NCBI RefSeq assembly: GCF_016862575.1
Contig: NZ_BONF01000048.1
Location: 27,455 to 91,454 of the forward strand
Reading direction: 5' to 3'
DNA length: 64,000 nucleotides
From: Catellatospora bangladeshensis
Lineage (GTDB): Bacteria; Actinomycetota; Actinomycetes; Mycobacteriales; Micromonosporaceae
Shown here one piece after another: positions 36,432 to 45,042 of the stretch; position 1 is the stretch's first letter, and the number at the start of each line of letters is the position of its first letter. Below the pieces are notes generated by a model. It was given only the letters and a program-made list of their open reading frames with translations. It did not search any database and had not been told where the DNA came from. A program made the position numbers and the translations under genes.

Positions 36432-36634
36432 GGGACGCGGACTCCTGTCGTAGGTGCTGGCGGTTGGTTCACCGGCTCGCGGAAGGCGAGCCGAGATCTG
36501 TACTACGTTTTCGCGCCCGGCGCGTCCTGGCCGAAGAACGGCCGGCACACACGCACGCATGCAGCGCCCTGCACGGGCACCGCAGAGAAGACTACGTCAT
36601 GGCCCGGCCGTTGCCCAAACCGGGCACCCCCCGG

Positions 36635-36670
36635 CCCGGCGTGCGGTGACCGTGATCACCGCACGCCGGG
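36635..36670 (-). terminator. Terminator after first small lipoprotein gene
   Basis: Perfect 15-bp arms CCCGGCGTGCGGTGA (36635-36649) and its complement (36656-36670) with a 6-nt loop, immediately after the stop at 36677. Confidence 0.9.
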
Positions 36671-36676
36671 GACGGA

Positions 36677-37177
36677 TCACTTGCCGCAGAGGGCGTAGAC
36701 CTTCTCGCCGGCGCTGGCGAACGCCGGGCCCTCGAAGTACGCCATGATCTTGTCGACGTCGCCGCCGGTGGCGGCCAGGTCGGCCGGCAGCTTCTTGACC
36801 ACGGCGAGGTCGGCCTCGACGGCGGCCTTCAGCTCCGGGTCGGTGGCGCCGGCCGCGATCGGGGCGATCCCGGCCTCGAACTCACCGAACGCCTTGGTCA
36901 GGTCGGCCAGGGCCTGCTGCGCCTTGGCCGGGTCGGCCTTGATCGCGGCGGCCTCGGTCATCAGCTTCATGAGCTGGGTCTTGATGCTCGACTCGGCCTT
37001 CATGTACGCCTCACAGGCGGCGGTCTTGTCCATCGGGGACGCGGCCGGCGCCGGGGCGGCGCTGGAGGCGGCCGGCGCGCCCGAGGAGGCGGTCGCCGAG
37101 GGGGTCTCCGGGTCGGCGCAGGCGGCCATGCCCAGCAGGGCCAGGCCCAGGGTCGCGGTGGCGAGTACTCGTCGCAT
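36677..37177 (-). CDS. Small helical lipoprotein, paralogue 1
   Basis: A 166-residue putative lipoprotein. The signal peptide MRRVLATATLGLALLGMAAC carries a lipobox (GMAAC). A Ser/Ala/Pro linker follows, then an all-alpha ~115-residue domain bounded by cysteines (AACEAYMKAE... and ...VYALCGK), probably bridged. It belongs with the next two upstream genes as a tandem paralogous set. I know no function for the family. Confidence 0.82.
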   Translation of the reverse strand: MRRVLATATLGLALLGMAACADPETPSATASSGAPAASSAAPAPAASPMDKTAACEAYMKAESSIKTQLMKLMTEAAAIKADPAKAQQALADLTKAFGEFEAGIAPIAAGATDPELKAAVEADLAVVKKLPADLAATGGDVDKIMAYFEGPAFASAGEKVYALCGK

Positions 37178-37304
37178 GACGATTCCTTTCGAGGGATTCA
37201 GGGGTTGGGGGCGCCTCAGGTGCCGGCGCCCGGGGCAGCCTAGCGAGCGCGGCCGACAGTGACGGCGGCCGCCTCACCGGCAGTTATGGACATCTTCCGG
37301 ACAA

Positions 37305-37796
37305 TCAGGCGCAGGTCGTCGCGAGCGGCATGATCCAGGACAGGAAGGCCGGGGTCAGCTTGGCCTCCAGCTCCTCCGCCTTGGTCGTGCCCTCCAGGAA
37401 GGCGAGGTCCGCGGCCTTGCCCACGTTCGCGGCGACCTGCTCGAAGGTGGCCTTGAGCGCCGGGTCGGCCGCCTTGGCGCTCAGCTCGGTGATGGCGGAC
37501 TGCAGGGTGGTGAGCTCCGTCTTGACCTTGGCCTCGGCCGCGGCGATCTTGGCGGCGTCGGTGCCCTGGCGCGCCTTGAGCAGCTCACCGATCGCCACGG
37601 TGAGCCCGGCGGTGCCCTGACCGGCGAAGAGCTTGTTGAACTCGTCGCACACGGCCTTCGCCTCGGCCGCGGCGGAGGCGGCGGGCGCGCCCGTGGCGGT
37701 CGTGGCCGAGCTGCCCGGCGCCGGGGTGTCGTCGGCGCAGGCGGCGGCGCCGAGAAGCACCGCGGCCAGGGCGGTGGCTGCGAGAAGACGTCGCAT
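37305..37796 (-). CDS. Small helical lipoprotein, paralogue 2
   Basis: A 163-residue paralogue of its neighbours, starting at the ATG at 37794-37796 after GGAGGAAC. Signal peptide MRRLLAATALAAVLLGAAAC with lipobox GAAAC; Ser/Thr/Ala linker; then a helical domain starting KAVCDEFNKLF and ending PLATTCA, keeping one Cys at each end. The helical body (DPALKATFEQVAANVGKAADLAFL) aligns in layout with DPELKAAVEADLAVVKKL of paralogue 1. The extended upstream frame lacks a ribosome site. Confidence 0.82.
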   Translation of the reverse strand: MRRLLAATALAAVLLGAAACADDTPAPGSSATTATGAPAASAAAEAKAVCDEFNKLFAGQGTAGLTVAIGELLKARQGTDAAKIAAAEAKVKTELTTLQSAITELSAKAADPALKATFEQVAANVGKAADLAFLEGTTKAEELEAKLTPAFLSWIMPLATTCA

Positions 37797-37832
37797 GGGG
37801 ATGTTCCTCCGAGGGGTGGGACGCGGCACGGG

Positions 37833-38381
37833 TCAGGCGGTCGGGCAGATCTTGTCGAGCGCCTCGTTCGCCGCGGACAGCTCCTCGCTGAACAGGATCG
37901 ACTGGATCTTCGACGGGTCCTGGGCGAGCTTCTGCGGGTCGCCCAGCGCGGCCGCCGAGGCGTCCAGCGCCTTGGTCAGGTCGTCGAGCGCCTTCTTCAG
38001 GCTCGGGTCGGCGGTCTTGGCGGACTCGGTCTTCAGCGCGGTGGACAGCGCGACGTAGTCCTTGGCGAGCGCGTCGAGGAAGGCCTTGGCCTTGTCCGGG
38101 TCGCTCAGCGAGGTGCCCGCCTCCTGGGCCTTGGTCACCAGGTTGGTGATGAACTTCTTGCTCTCGGTGGTGACCGCCGCGCAGACGGCCTTGGTGTCGG
38201 CGGTGGCGCCCACACCGGGCACCCCGGCGGAACCGCTGGGGGCGACGCCCGCGCCGGGGCTCGCGTCGGCCGTCGCGCCCGCCGACGCGGTCGGGGCGGC
38301 GCTCGGCTCCGGGGTGTCGGCGCAGGCGGCGGCGGTGAACAGCGCCGCGCCCAACACGGCGGCGGCTAGCAGGCGTCGCAT
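37833..38381 (-). CDS. Small helical lipoprotein, paralogue 3
   Basis: A 182-residue paralogue and the first of the tandem set, starting at the ATG at 38379-38381 after GGAGGAC. Signal peptide MRRLLAAAVLGAALFTAAAC with lipobox; longer Ala/Gly/Ser linker; helical domain from KAVCAAVTTESKK to DKICPTA. The segment DPSLKKALDDLTKAL repeats the DPxLKxxxExxxxxxxxL pattern of the other two. 36 nt separate it from paralogue 2, so the set is probably one operon ending at the terminator at 36635-36670. Confidence 0.82.
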   Translation of the reverse strand: MRRLLAAAVLGAALFTAAACADTPEPSAAPTASAGATADASPGAGVAPSGSAGVPGVGATADTKAVCAAVTTESKKFITNLVTKAQEAGTSLSDPDKAKAFLDALAKDYVALSTALKTESAKTADPSLKKALDDLTKALDASAAALGDPQKLAQDPSKIQSILFSEELSAANEALDKICPTA

Positions 38382-38523
38382 GGGGTGTCCTCCGGAATCA
38401 GGGGTGTGTGTCGGGCAGCGAACTGCCCGGGGTGGTGAACACATACCCCGGGCAGCTTACGCAACTCACGCGACGGCACCTGAGTTCGTCGCGAGCGGTA
38501 TGGAGTTGTTACCTATCCGCCGA

Positions 38524-41091
38524 TTACGGGCGGGTCCGGCGGCGGCCGCCGCGGCGGGTCCGGCGCCGGGTGGGCGTGTCGGCCGCCTCGTCACCGCCCT
38601 CCTCGTCGTCCTCCGGCTGCTCGTACCGGGACAGGTCGTAGCCCTCGGTGTCGTAGTAGGACGTGTCGTCCGCCTTCGGCTGCGGCTGCTTGGGCGCGGG
38701 CGGCGCGGAGACCGGCTTGACCCGCGCGGGCGCGGCCTGGGCCGGCGCCGCCTGCGCCTTGCGGTCGGCGACCGGCTCGGTGTGGATGACGACGCCGCGG
38801 CCCTTGCAGTGCTCGCACGGCTCGCTGAACGCCTCCAGCAGCCCCGCGCCGATGCGCTTGCGGGTCATCTGGACCAGGCCCAGCGAGGTGATCTCGGTGA
38901 CCTGGTGCTTGGTCCGGTCCCGGCCCAGGCACTCGGTCAGCCGCCGCAGCACCAGCTCCCGGTTGCTCTCCAGCACCATGTCGATGAAGTCGATCACCAC
39001 GATGCCGCCGAGGTCGCGCAGCCGCAGCTGGCGCACGATCTCCTCGGCCGCCTCGAGGTTGTTGCGGGTGACCGTCTCCTCGAGGTTGCCGCCCGCGCCG
39101 GTGTACTTGCCGGTGTTGACGTCGACGACGGTCATCGCCTCGGTGCGGTCGATCACCAGGTGGCCGCCGGAGGGCAGGAACACCTTGCGGTCCAGGCCCT
39201 TGAGGATCTGCTCGTCGATGCGGTACGTCGCGAACACGTCGGCCACGCCGGTGTGCCGGTGCACCCGGTCCACCAGGTCCGGCGACACGTGGTGCAGGTA
39301 GGTCTCCACGGTCTCGTAGGCGTTGTCGCCCTGGACCACGAGCTCCTTGAAGTCCTCGTTGAACAGGTCGCGGACCACGCGTACGACCAGGTCCGGCTCG
39401 CCGTACAGCAGCGCGGGGGCGCCGCCCTCGGCCGCCTTGGCCTGGATGTCCTCCCACTGCGCCTGCAGCCGCTTGACGTCGCGGGCCAGGTCCTCCTCGG
39501 AGGCGCCCTCGGCGGCGGTGCGCACGATCACGCCCGCGCCCTCGGGGACCAGCTTCTTGAGGATGTCGCGCAGCCGCTTGCGCTCCACATCGGAGAGCTT
39601 GCGGCTGATGCCGGAGGCGTTGCCGTTGGGCACGTACACCAGGTGCCGGCCGGACAGCGCGACGTGGCTGGACAGCCGCGCGCCCTTGTGCCCGATCGGG
39701 TCCTTGGTCACCTGCACCAGCACCGAGTCGCCCGACCGCAGCGCCTGCTCGATCGAGCGCTGGCGCCCTTCCAGCCCGGCCGCGTCCCAGTTGACCTCAC
39801 CGGCGTAGAGCACCGCGTTGCGGCCCCGGCCGAGGTCGACGAAGGCGGCCTCCATGCTCGGCAGCACGTTCTGCACCTTGCCCAGGTACACGTTGCCGAC
39901 CATGGTGGCGGTGGAGGCGCGGGTGACGTAGTGCTCGACGAGCACACCGTCCTCCAGCACCGCGATCTGGGTGCGGTCCGGGTTCTCCCGGATGACCATG
40001 ACCCGGTCCACCGCCTCGCGGCGGGCCAGGAACTCGGACTCGGTCAGGATCGGCGGGCGGGTGCGGCGCTGCTCGCGGCCGTCCCGGCGGCGCTGGCGCT
40101 TGGCCTCCAGCCGGGTCGACCCGGAGACGCCCTGCACCTCGTCGCTGGCCGCGCGCGGCTCGCGGATGCGGACGACCGTGTGCACGCCGTCCTCGGACTC
40201 GGCGCCCTCGTCCCCGGCGCCCTTACGGCGGCGGCGGCGACGGCGACGGGTCAGCGGCTCGCCGTCCTCGTCCTCGGCGGCCTCGTCCCCCTCGGCCTCC
40301 ACGGCCTCGGGCTGGTCCTCGTCGGCCCCGTTGTCCTCGGCGCCCTTGCCGCGGCCGCGACCACGGCGGCCCCGGCGGCGGCGACCGCGGGCACCCTCGT
40401 CGGACTCGTCCTCGTCGTGCTCTTCCTCGACGGCGGCCGGCTCCTCGGCCTCGGCGGTGACGACCGCCTCCTCCTCGTCCTTGCCGCGGCGGCGGCGACG
40501 GCGGCGGCCGGATTCGGCCGGCTCCGCCTCCGCCGGCTCCTCGGCCGGGCGGGCCGCGGCGGCGGCCGGACGAGCCACCGGGGCGGCGGTGGCCTCGGGC
40601 GCCATGAACAGCACGGAGATGCTGGGACGGCGGGGCGTGTCACCGGCGGCGGGCTCGAGCACCTCGGCCGCCTCGGCGGCAGCCTCCTCGGCCTCCTCGT
40701 CCTCGACGGCCTCCTCCGCGAGCGCCTCGCTCACGGTGACCTGGCCGGGCGGCGCGGCAGCCTCGATCACGTCTTCTGTCACAGACTCGCCGGAGATGTC
40801 CGGCTCTGCGGCTTTCTTCCGGCGACGGGTCGCCTTCTTGGCCGGCTTCTCGGCGTCGGCCGACCCGTCCTCCTCCGCCGCCGGAGCGGCCTCGGCCGCG
40901 GGTACGGCACGTTTGCGGGCACGCCGCCGGGCGGGGGCGGCGGGCTCACCGGACTCCGGCGCGGTGACGGCGTCGCCAGGGACGTCCGCCCCGGTCACGG
41001 CGTCGGGCCGGTCCTGCCGCGCCGGTTCCGGCGCGTTCTGCGGTGCGTTGTCGGCATTCTCATGCCGATCTGCGGGCTCGTGGTCGAGCAT
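38524..41091 (-). CDS. rne: Ribonuclease E/G family endoribonuclease
   Basis: An 855-residue RNase E/G. The first ~350 residues are a low-complexity extension of alternating acidic and Arg-rich blocks (RRRRRRGKDEEE, GRRRRGRRGRGRG), a scaffold-type arrangement seen in actinobacterial RNase E. The catalytic part follows: S1 domain (VGNVYLGKVQNVLPSMEAAFVDLG), the DNase I-like domain with VVDVNTGK and VVIDFIDM (metal-binding Asp residues), and the Zn-link CEHCKGRG. The C-terminus is again Pro/Ala- and Arg-rich. It processes and degrades RNA. It lies upstream of the lipoproteins, 142 nt away. Confidence 0.95.
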   Translation of the reverse strand: MLDHEPADRHENADNAPQNAPEPARQDRPDAVTGADVPGDAVTAPESGEPAAPARRRARKRAVPAAEAAPAAEEDGSADAEKPAKKATRRRKKAAEPDISGESVTEDVIEAAAPPGQVTVSEALAEEAVEDEEAEEAAAEAAEVLEPAAGDTPRRPSISVLFMAPEATAAPVARPAAAAARPAEEPAEAEPAESGRRRRRRRGKDEEEAVVTAEAEEPAAVEEEHDEDESDEGARGRRRRGRRGRGRGKGAEDNGADEDQPEAVEAEGDEAAEDEDGEPLTRRRRRRRRKGAGDEGAESEDGVHTVVRIREPRAASDEVQGVSGSTRLEAKRQRRRDGREQRRTRPPILTESEFLARREAVDRVMVIRENPDRTQIAVLEDGVLVEHYVTRASTATMVGNVYLGKVQNVLPSMEAAFVDLGRGRNAVLYAGEVNWDAAGLEGRQRSIEQALRSGDSVLVQVTKDPIGHKGARLSSHVALSGRHLVYVPNGNASGISRKLSDVERKRLRDILKKLVPEGAGVIVRTAAEGASEEDLARDVKRLQAQWEDIQAKAAEGGAPALLYGEPDLVVRVVRDLFNEDFKELVVQGDNAYETVETYLHHVSPDLVDRVHRHTGVADVFATYRIDEQILKGLDRKVFLPSGGHLVIDRTEAMTVVDVNTGKYTGAGGNLEETVTRNNLEAAEEIVRQLRLRDLGGIVVIDFIDMVLESNRELVLRRLTECLGRDRTKHQVTEITSLGLVQMTRKRIGAGLLEAFSEPCEHCKGRGVVIHTEPVADRKAQAAPAQAAPARVKPVSAPPAPKQPQPKADDTSYYDTEGYDLSRYEQPEDDEEGGDEAADTPTRRRTRRGGRRRTRP

Positions 41092-41230
41092 CCGGACTGT
41101 TCTCCAGTTCTGGCGGTCCCGGGCGCGTCACAACGCAGCCACTCAGGAGCACCGGTGGTCTTCCGCCGGGGACGCCTGCCCGAGCGCCTGTCGAGGCGCT
41201 CGAACCGGCTTGCCGCCGAAGTCTGCCTGC

Positions 41231-41255
41231 AGCGCTGACCGGTCGGGTCAGCGCT
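41231..41255 (-). terminator. Putative terminator at the end of the TIGR03936-like gene
   Basis: AGCGCTGACC (41231-41240) and its exact complement (41246-41255) with a 5-nt loop; the outer arm overlaps the stop codon at 41248. It lies in the 156-nt gap before rne. Confidence 0.7.
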
Positions 41256-42048
41256 CGCCGATGGCGACGGGGTCGCGATCCGCCTCGAGCGGATCCACGA
41301 TCTCCCCCTGCGGGGTCAACGTTCCCTGTGCCAGCCGGGTCGCCCTGGCACTTCGCAGTGAGTGGGGCGCCGACGGCTCCAGGTCGGCCACCACGCGCAG
41401 GCCGGACAGGACGTCATCGGGTCGCACGGAGGGAGTGACCTGCCGCACGACAAGGTCGAGTATCGCACATGGGGCGGTCGCGACCACGCCAGGTGGTGAG
41501 GTCTGTGACGGGACCGCCTCGATGGCGGCCACCGCGTCCCTGGTGTCGAAGGTGCGGCGGCCCTGCTTGGTCAGGCGTTCGACCAGCACCTCACTCTGCG
41601 CGACGAACGCGGCGACCGCGGTGGACAGCTGGTCGTCCGACACGCCGGGCAGCTCGATCCGCCAGCGCGAGGCGGTGATCCGGTCGGCCAGGCTGCCGGC
41701 GGTGTGCACCTCGACCGCCTCCAGCACGTCCAGGCCCGGCGACAGCGCCGCGTCCAGCGCCTTGCACAGCGCCTCCGGCTCGACCCGCTCGCGCAGGCCC
41801 AGCTCCAGGTACTCCGCCTCGGAGGCGACCCCGGTCGGCGCGGCGCTGGCGAACGAGATCTTCGGGTGCGGGGTGAAGCCCTGCGAGAACGCGATCGGCA
41901 CGCCCGCCCGGTGGATCGCCCGCTCGACGGCGCGAGCGAAGTCACGGTGTGAGGTGAAACGCAGCGGGCCGCGCTTGGCGTAGCGCACCCGCACCCGCTG
42001 CACGACGGGGGCCTGGCCGCCCTCGGGCTGGTTCTTGGTCCGTCCCAT
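41248..42048 (-). CDS. TIGR03936 / DUF2344 radical-SAM-associated protein
   Basis: A 266-residue protein that accompanies a B12-binding radical-SAM enzyme in most actinobacteria. VRVRYAKRGPLRFTSHRDFARAVERAIHRAGVPIAFSQGF is the DUF2344 signature, with HPKISFA following. The start at the ATG at 42046-42048 lies 2 nt after the stop of the radical-SAM gene, so the pair is coupled. The C-terminal ~60 residues are family-variable. A tRNA- or rRNA-related role has been suggested for such pairs, but the reaction is not known to me. Confidence 0.9.
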   Translation of the reverse strand: MGRTKNQPEGGQAPVVQRVRVRYAKRGPLRFTSHRDFARAVERAIHRAGVPIAFSQGFTPHPKISFASAAPTGVASEAEYLELGLRERVEPEALCKALDAALSPGLDVLEAVEVHTAGSLADRITASRWRIELPGVSDDQLSTAVAAFVAQSEVLVERLTKQGRRTFDTRDAVAAIEAVPSQTSPPGVVATAPCAILDLVVRQVTPSVRPDDVLSGLRVVADLEPSAPHSLRSARATRLAQGTLTPQGEIVDPLEADRDPVAIGER

Positions 42049-42050
42049 GG

Positions 42051-44012
42051 TCAGGCTCCCGCGGGCACGCGCAGGCCGGTGTTGACCGGCGTGATCGGCA
42101 GCAGCTTGCGCCCGGTGGGCCCGATCTGGATCTGGGTGTCCATGGACGGGCACACGCCGCAGTCGAAGCACGGCGTCCAGCGGCAGTCGTCCTGCTCGTA
42201 CTCGGTCAGGGCGTCCTGCCAGTCCTGCCAGAGCCAGTCCTTGTCCAGGCCGGAGTCCAGGTGGTCCCAGGGCAGCACCTCGGACTGCTCCCGCTCCCGC
42301 GTGGTGAACCAGTCCAGGTCCACGCCGAAGCCGGGCAGCACCTCGGCGCAGGCGTCCACCCAGCGCCGGTACGAGAAGTGCTCGCTCCAGCCGTCGAAGC
42401 GGCCGCCCTCCTCCCACACCTTGCGGATGACCGCGCCGACGCGGCGGTCACCGCGCGCCAGCAGGCCCTCGATCAGCGACGGCTCGCCGTCGTGGTAGCG
42501 GAAGCCGATGGCCCGGCCCAGCGAGCGGTCGGAGTTGATCTCATTCTTCAGCGCCTTGAGCCGCCCGTCGATCACCTCGGGACGCTCCATCGCGGCCCAC
42601 TGGAACGGGGTGTGCGGCTTGGGCACGAACCCGCCGATGGACACGGTGCAGCGGATGTCCTTGGAGCCGGTCGCCTGGCGGCCCGACTTGATGACGTTGT
42701 GCGCCAGCCGGGCGATCTGCAGCACGTCCTCGTCGGTCTCGGTGGGCAGGCCGCACATGAAGTACAGCTTCACCTGCCGCCAGCCGTTCGAGTACGCCGT
42801 GGTGACGGTGCGGATCAGGTCCTCCTCCGTCACCATCTTGTTGATGACCTTGCGGATGCGCTCGGATCCGCCCTCCGGCGCGAAGGTCAGGCCGGTCCGC
42901 CGGCCGTTGCGCGACAGCTCCTGGGCCAGGTCGATGTTGAACGCGTCCACCCGGGTGCTGGGCAGCGACAGCGAGACGTTGGTGCCCTGGTACTGGTCGG
43001 CCAGGCCGGAGCAGATGTCACCGATCTCCGAGTGGTCGGCCGACGACAGCGACAGCAGGCCCACCTCGGTGAACCCGGAGAACTCCAGCCCTTCGTGCAC
43101 CATCTGCGCCACGGTGGTGATGGACCGCTCGCGCACCGGGCGGGTGATCATGCCCGCCTGGCAGAAGCGGCAGCCCCGGGTGCAGCCGCGGAAGATCTCC
43201 ACGGCGAACCGCTCATGCACCGTCTCGGCCAGCGGCACCAGCGGCTTCTTCGGGTACGGCCACGCGTCCAGGTCCATCGTCGTGCGCTTGTGCACCCGGA
43301 ACGGCACGCCCGGACGGTTGGGCACCACGCGCTGGATCCGGCCGTCGGCCAGGTAGTCCACGTCGTAGAAGCGCGGCACGTACACCGACTCGGTCTTGGC
43401 CAGGCGCAGCAGGATCTCGTCGCGGCCGCCGGGGCTGCCCTCGCGCTTCCACGCGGCGACGATGTCGGTGATCTCGAGCACCGCCTCCTCGCCGTCGCCG
43501 AGCACCGCGGCGTCGATGAAGTCGGCGATCGGCTCCGGGTTGAACGCGGCGTGGCCACCGGCCACCACGATCGGGTGCGACTCGTCGCGGTCGGCGGCGA
43601 GCAGCGGGATCTTCGCCAGGCTCAGCTCGGTGAGCATGTTGGTGTAGCCCAGCTCGGTGGAGAACGACAGGCCGAACAGGTCGAAGTCGCCGACCGCGCG
43701 GTGCGAGTCGACGGTGAACTGCGGCACGTCGTGCTCGCGCATCAGCTTCTCTAGGTCCGGCCAGACCGCGTAGGTGCGCTCGGCGAGCACGTCCTCGCGC
43801 TCGTTGAGCACCTCGTACAGGATCTGCACGCCCTGGTTGGGCAGGCCGACCTCGTACGCGTCCGGGTACGACAGCACCCAGCGCACGGTGGCCGACTCCC
43901 ACGGTTTGACCACCGCGCCCAGCTCACCACCCACGTACTGGATGGGCTTGCTGATCAACGGCAGCAACTGCTCAAGCTGGGGAAAGACCGACTCGCCACG
44001 CATGGGTATCAA
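42051..44012 (-). CDS. B12-binding-domain radical SAM protein (TIGR03960 type)
   Basis: A 653-residue enzyme. The N-terminal ~220 residues form a cobalamin-binding-like Rossmann region (GLPNQGVQILYEVLN, FDLFGLSFSTELGYTN, VVAGGHAAFNPEPIADFID). The radical-SAM core has CTRGCRFCQAG (CxxxCxxC) and VGLLSLSSADHSEI. A C-terminal part carries further cysteines (CRWTPCFDCGVC) that may bind a second cluster. MIPMRGES at 44012 or the ATG three codons later may be the start. It is the first gene of the pair with the DUF2344 protein. The substrate is unassigned. Confidence 0.92.
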   Translation of the reverse strand: MIPMRGESVFPQLEQLLPLISKPIQYVGGELGAVVKPWESATVRWVLSYPDAYEVGLPNQGVQILYEVLNEREDVLAERTYAVWPDLEKLMREHDVPQFTVDSHRAVGDFDLFGLSFSTELGYTNMLTELSLAKIPLLAADRDESHPIVVAGGHAAFNPEPIADFIDAAVLGDGEEAVLEITDIVAAWKREGSPGGRDEILLRLAKTESVYVPRFYDVDYLADGRIQRVVPNRPGVPFRVHKRTTMDLDAWPYPKKPLVPLAETVHERFAVEIFRGCTRGCRFCQAGMITRPVRERSITTVAQMVHEGLEFSGFTEVGLLSLSSADHSEIGDICSGLADQYQGTNVSLSLPSTRVDAFNIDLAQELSRNGRRTGLTFAPEGGSERIRKVINKMVTEEDLIRTVTTAYSNGWRQVKLYFMCGLPTETDEDVLQIARLAHNVIKSGRQATGSKDIRCTVSIGGFVPKPHTPFQWAAMERPEVIDGRLKALKNEINSDRSLGRAIGFRYHDGEPSLIEGLLARGDRRVGAVIRKVWEEGGRFDGWSEHFSYRRWVDACAEVLPGFGVDLDWFTTREREQSEVLPWDHLDSGLDKDWLWQDWQDALTEYEQDDCRWTPCFDCGVCPSMDTQIQIGPTGRKLLPITPVNTGLRVPAGA

Positions 44013-44085
44013 GGGTACGCGGTCGCACGGGACGACCGGACCTCGGGCGAGTTCGCACCCGATGTCCGGTTTCGGCGTCGCCGCG

Positions 44086-44778
44086 CTACTCCTGCGGCTC
44101 GTCCGCCCTCTTCTTCGGAGCGTACCGGGGGACGTACTCCTGGCCGGTGAGCTGCTGGATGGCGGTCATCACCGTGTCGGTGACCTCGCGGGCGGCGGTG
44201 CTGGCGGACTCGGCGTCCTTCCAGGCGCCGACCTCGATCGGCTTGCCGAACTTCACGGTGACCTGGTTGGGCTTCAGCGACGGCAGCGCCTGGCCGATCG
44301 GCTGCACCTTGTCGGTGCCGATCATGCCGACCGGGATGATCGGCACGTCCGCGGCGAGCGCGAGCCGCGCCACGCCGGTCCGGCCGCGGTAGAGGCGCCC
44401 GTCGGGTGAGCGGGTGCCCTCGGGGTAGACGGCGACCAGGCCGCCCTCCTGGAGCACCGGGATGGCCGCGTCGAAGGCGCTCAGCGCGGCCCGGCCGCCG
44501 GAACGGTGCACCGGGATCGCGCCCAGGCCGCCCATCAGCGTGCGGAAGAACAGGCCGCTCACGCCGCTGCCGGTGAAGTAGTCCTCCTTGGCCCAGAAGG
44601 AGATGTGCCGGCCCACCGCGGAGCCGAGGAACAGCTCGTCGGCGACGGACAGGTGGTTGCCGGCGAAGATCGCGCCACCGGTGGCGGGGATGTGCTCCGC
44701 ACCCTCGATCGTGGGGCGCCAGCCCAGCTTGATCGCGGGCGCCACCGTCCACAATCCGACCGTATAGAGCACCGGCAC
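44086..44778 (-). CDS. 1-acyl-sn-glycerol-3-phosphate acyltransferase (PlsC family)
   Basis: A 230-residue membrane-associated acyltransferase of phospholipid synthesis. Motif I is N41-H42-x4-D47 (NHLSVADELF), motif III is PEGTRS (119-124), and VPIIPVGMIGTD is motif IV. I set the start at the GTG at 44776-44778 (MPVLYTVGLW) because GGAGG lies 6 nt upstream; a frame extends 66 codons further but includes no ribosome site and antedates the usual N-terminus. It transfers a fatty acid to the 2-position of lysophosphatidate, or to a related lipid. Confidence 0.9.
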   Translation of the reverse strand: MPVLYTVGLWTVAPAIKLGWRPTIEGAEHIPATGGAIFAGNHLSVADELFLGSAVGRHISFWAKEDYFTGSGVSGLFFRTLMGGLGAIPVHRSGGRAALSAFDAAIPVLQEGGLVAVYPEGTRSPDGRLYRGRTGVARLALAADVPIIPVGMIGTDKVQPIGQALPSLKPNQVTVKFGKPIEVGAWKDAESASTAAREVTDTVMTAIQQLTGQEYVPRYAPKKRADEPQE

Positions 44779-44948
44779 TTTCTGCCTCCACAGGGTATGA
44801 GCTAGCCGGCCGATGAGCTTACGGTAGTCCTCCCGGCAGGCCCATACCCCCGCAACAGTCGCCCAAACAGCGGGAGAATGCCATACTGCGCGCCCGCGCG
44901 ACCCGGTCGCCGCTGCGCTGAACTGCTTGAATGCGTCCACGCAGCGAG

Positions 44949-44993
44949 CGGGGCGCCGCACCGTGCCGTTCGTCACGGCAGGGCGGCGCCCCG
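44949..44993 (-). terminator. ileS terminator
   Basis: CGGGGCGCCGC (44949-44959) pairs exactly with 44983-44993; inside, CCGTG (44961-44965) pairs with CACGG (44974-44978). This long stem lies 50 nt after the ileS stop and before the acyltransferase start, in a 264-nt gap with no other feature. Confidence 0.85.
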
Positions 44994-45042
44994 TTCGGCC
45001 TGCTCCGGCGGACCTGAGCCGCCGGTCAGCGGTGGACCGCCG

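Noticed and set aside
38062..41238. A 1058-codon open frame on the plus strand opposite rne
   Set aside because: It mirrors the RNase E/G gene in a GC-rich genome, shows no domain and has compositional bias (His, Val, Gly and Leu runs) typical of antisense frames.
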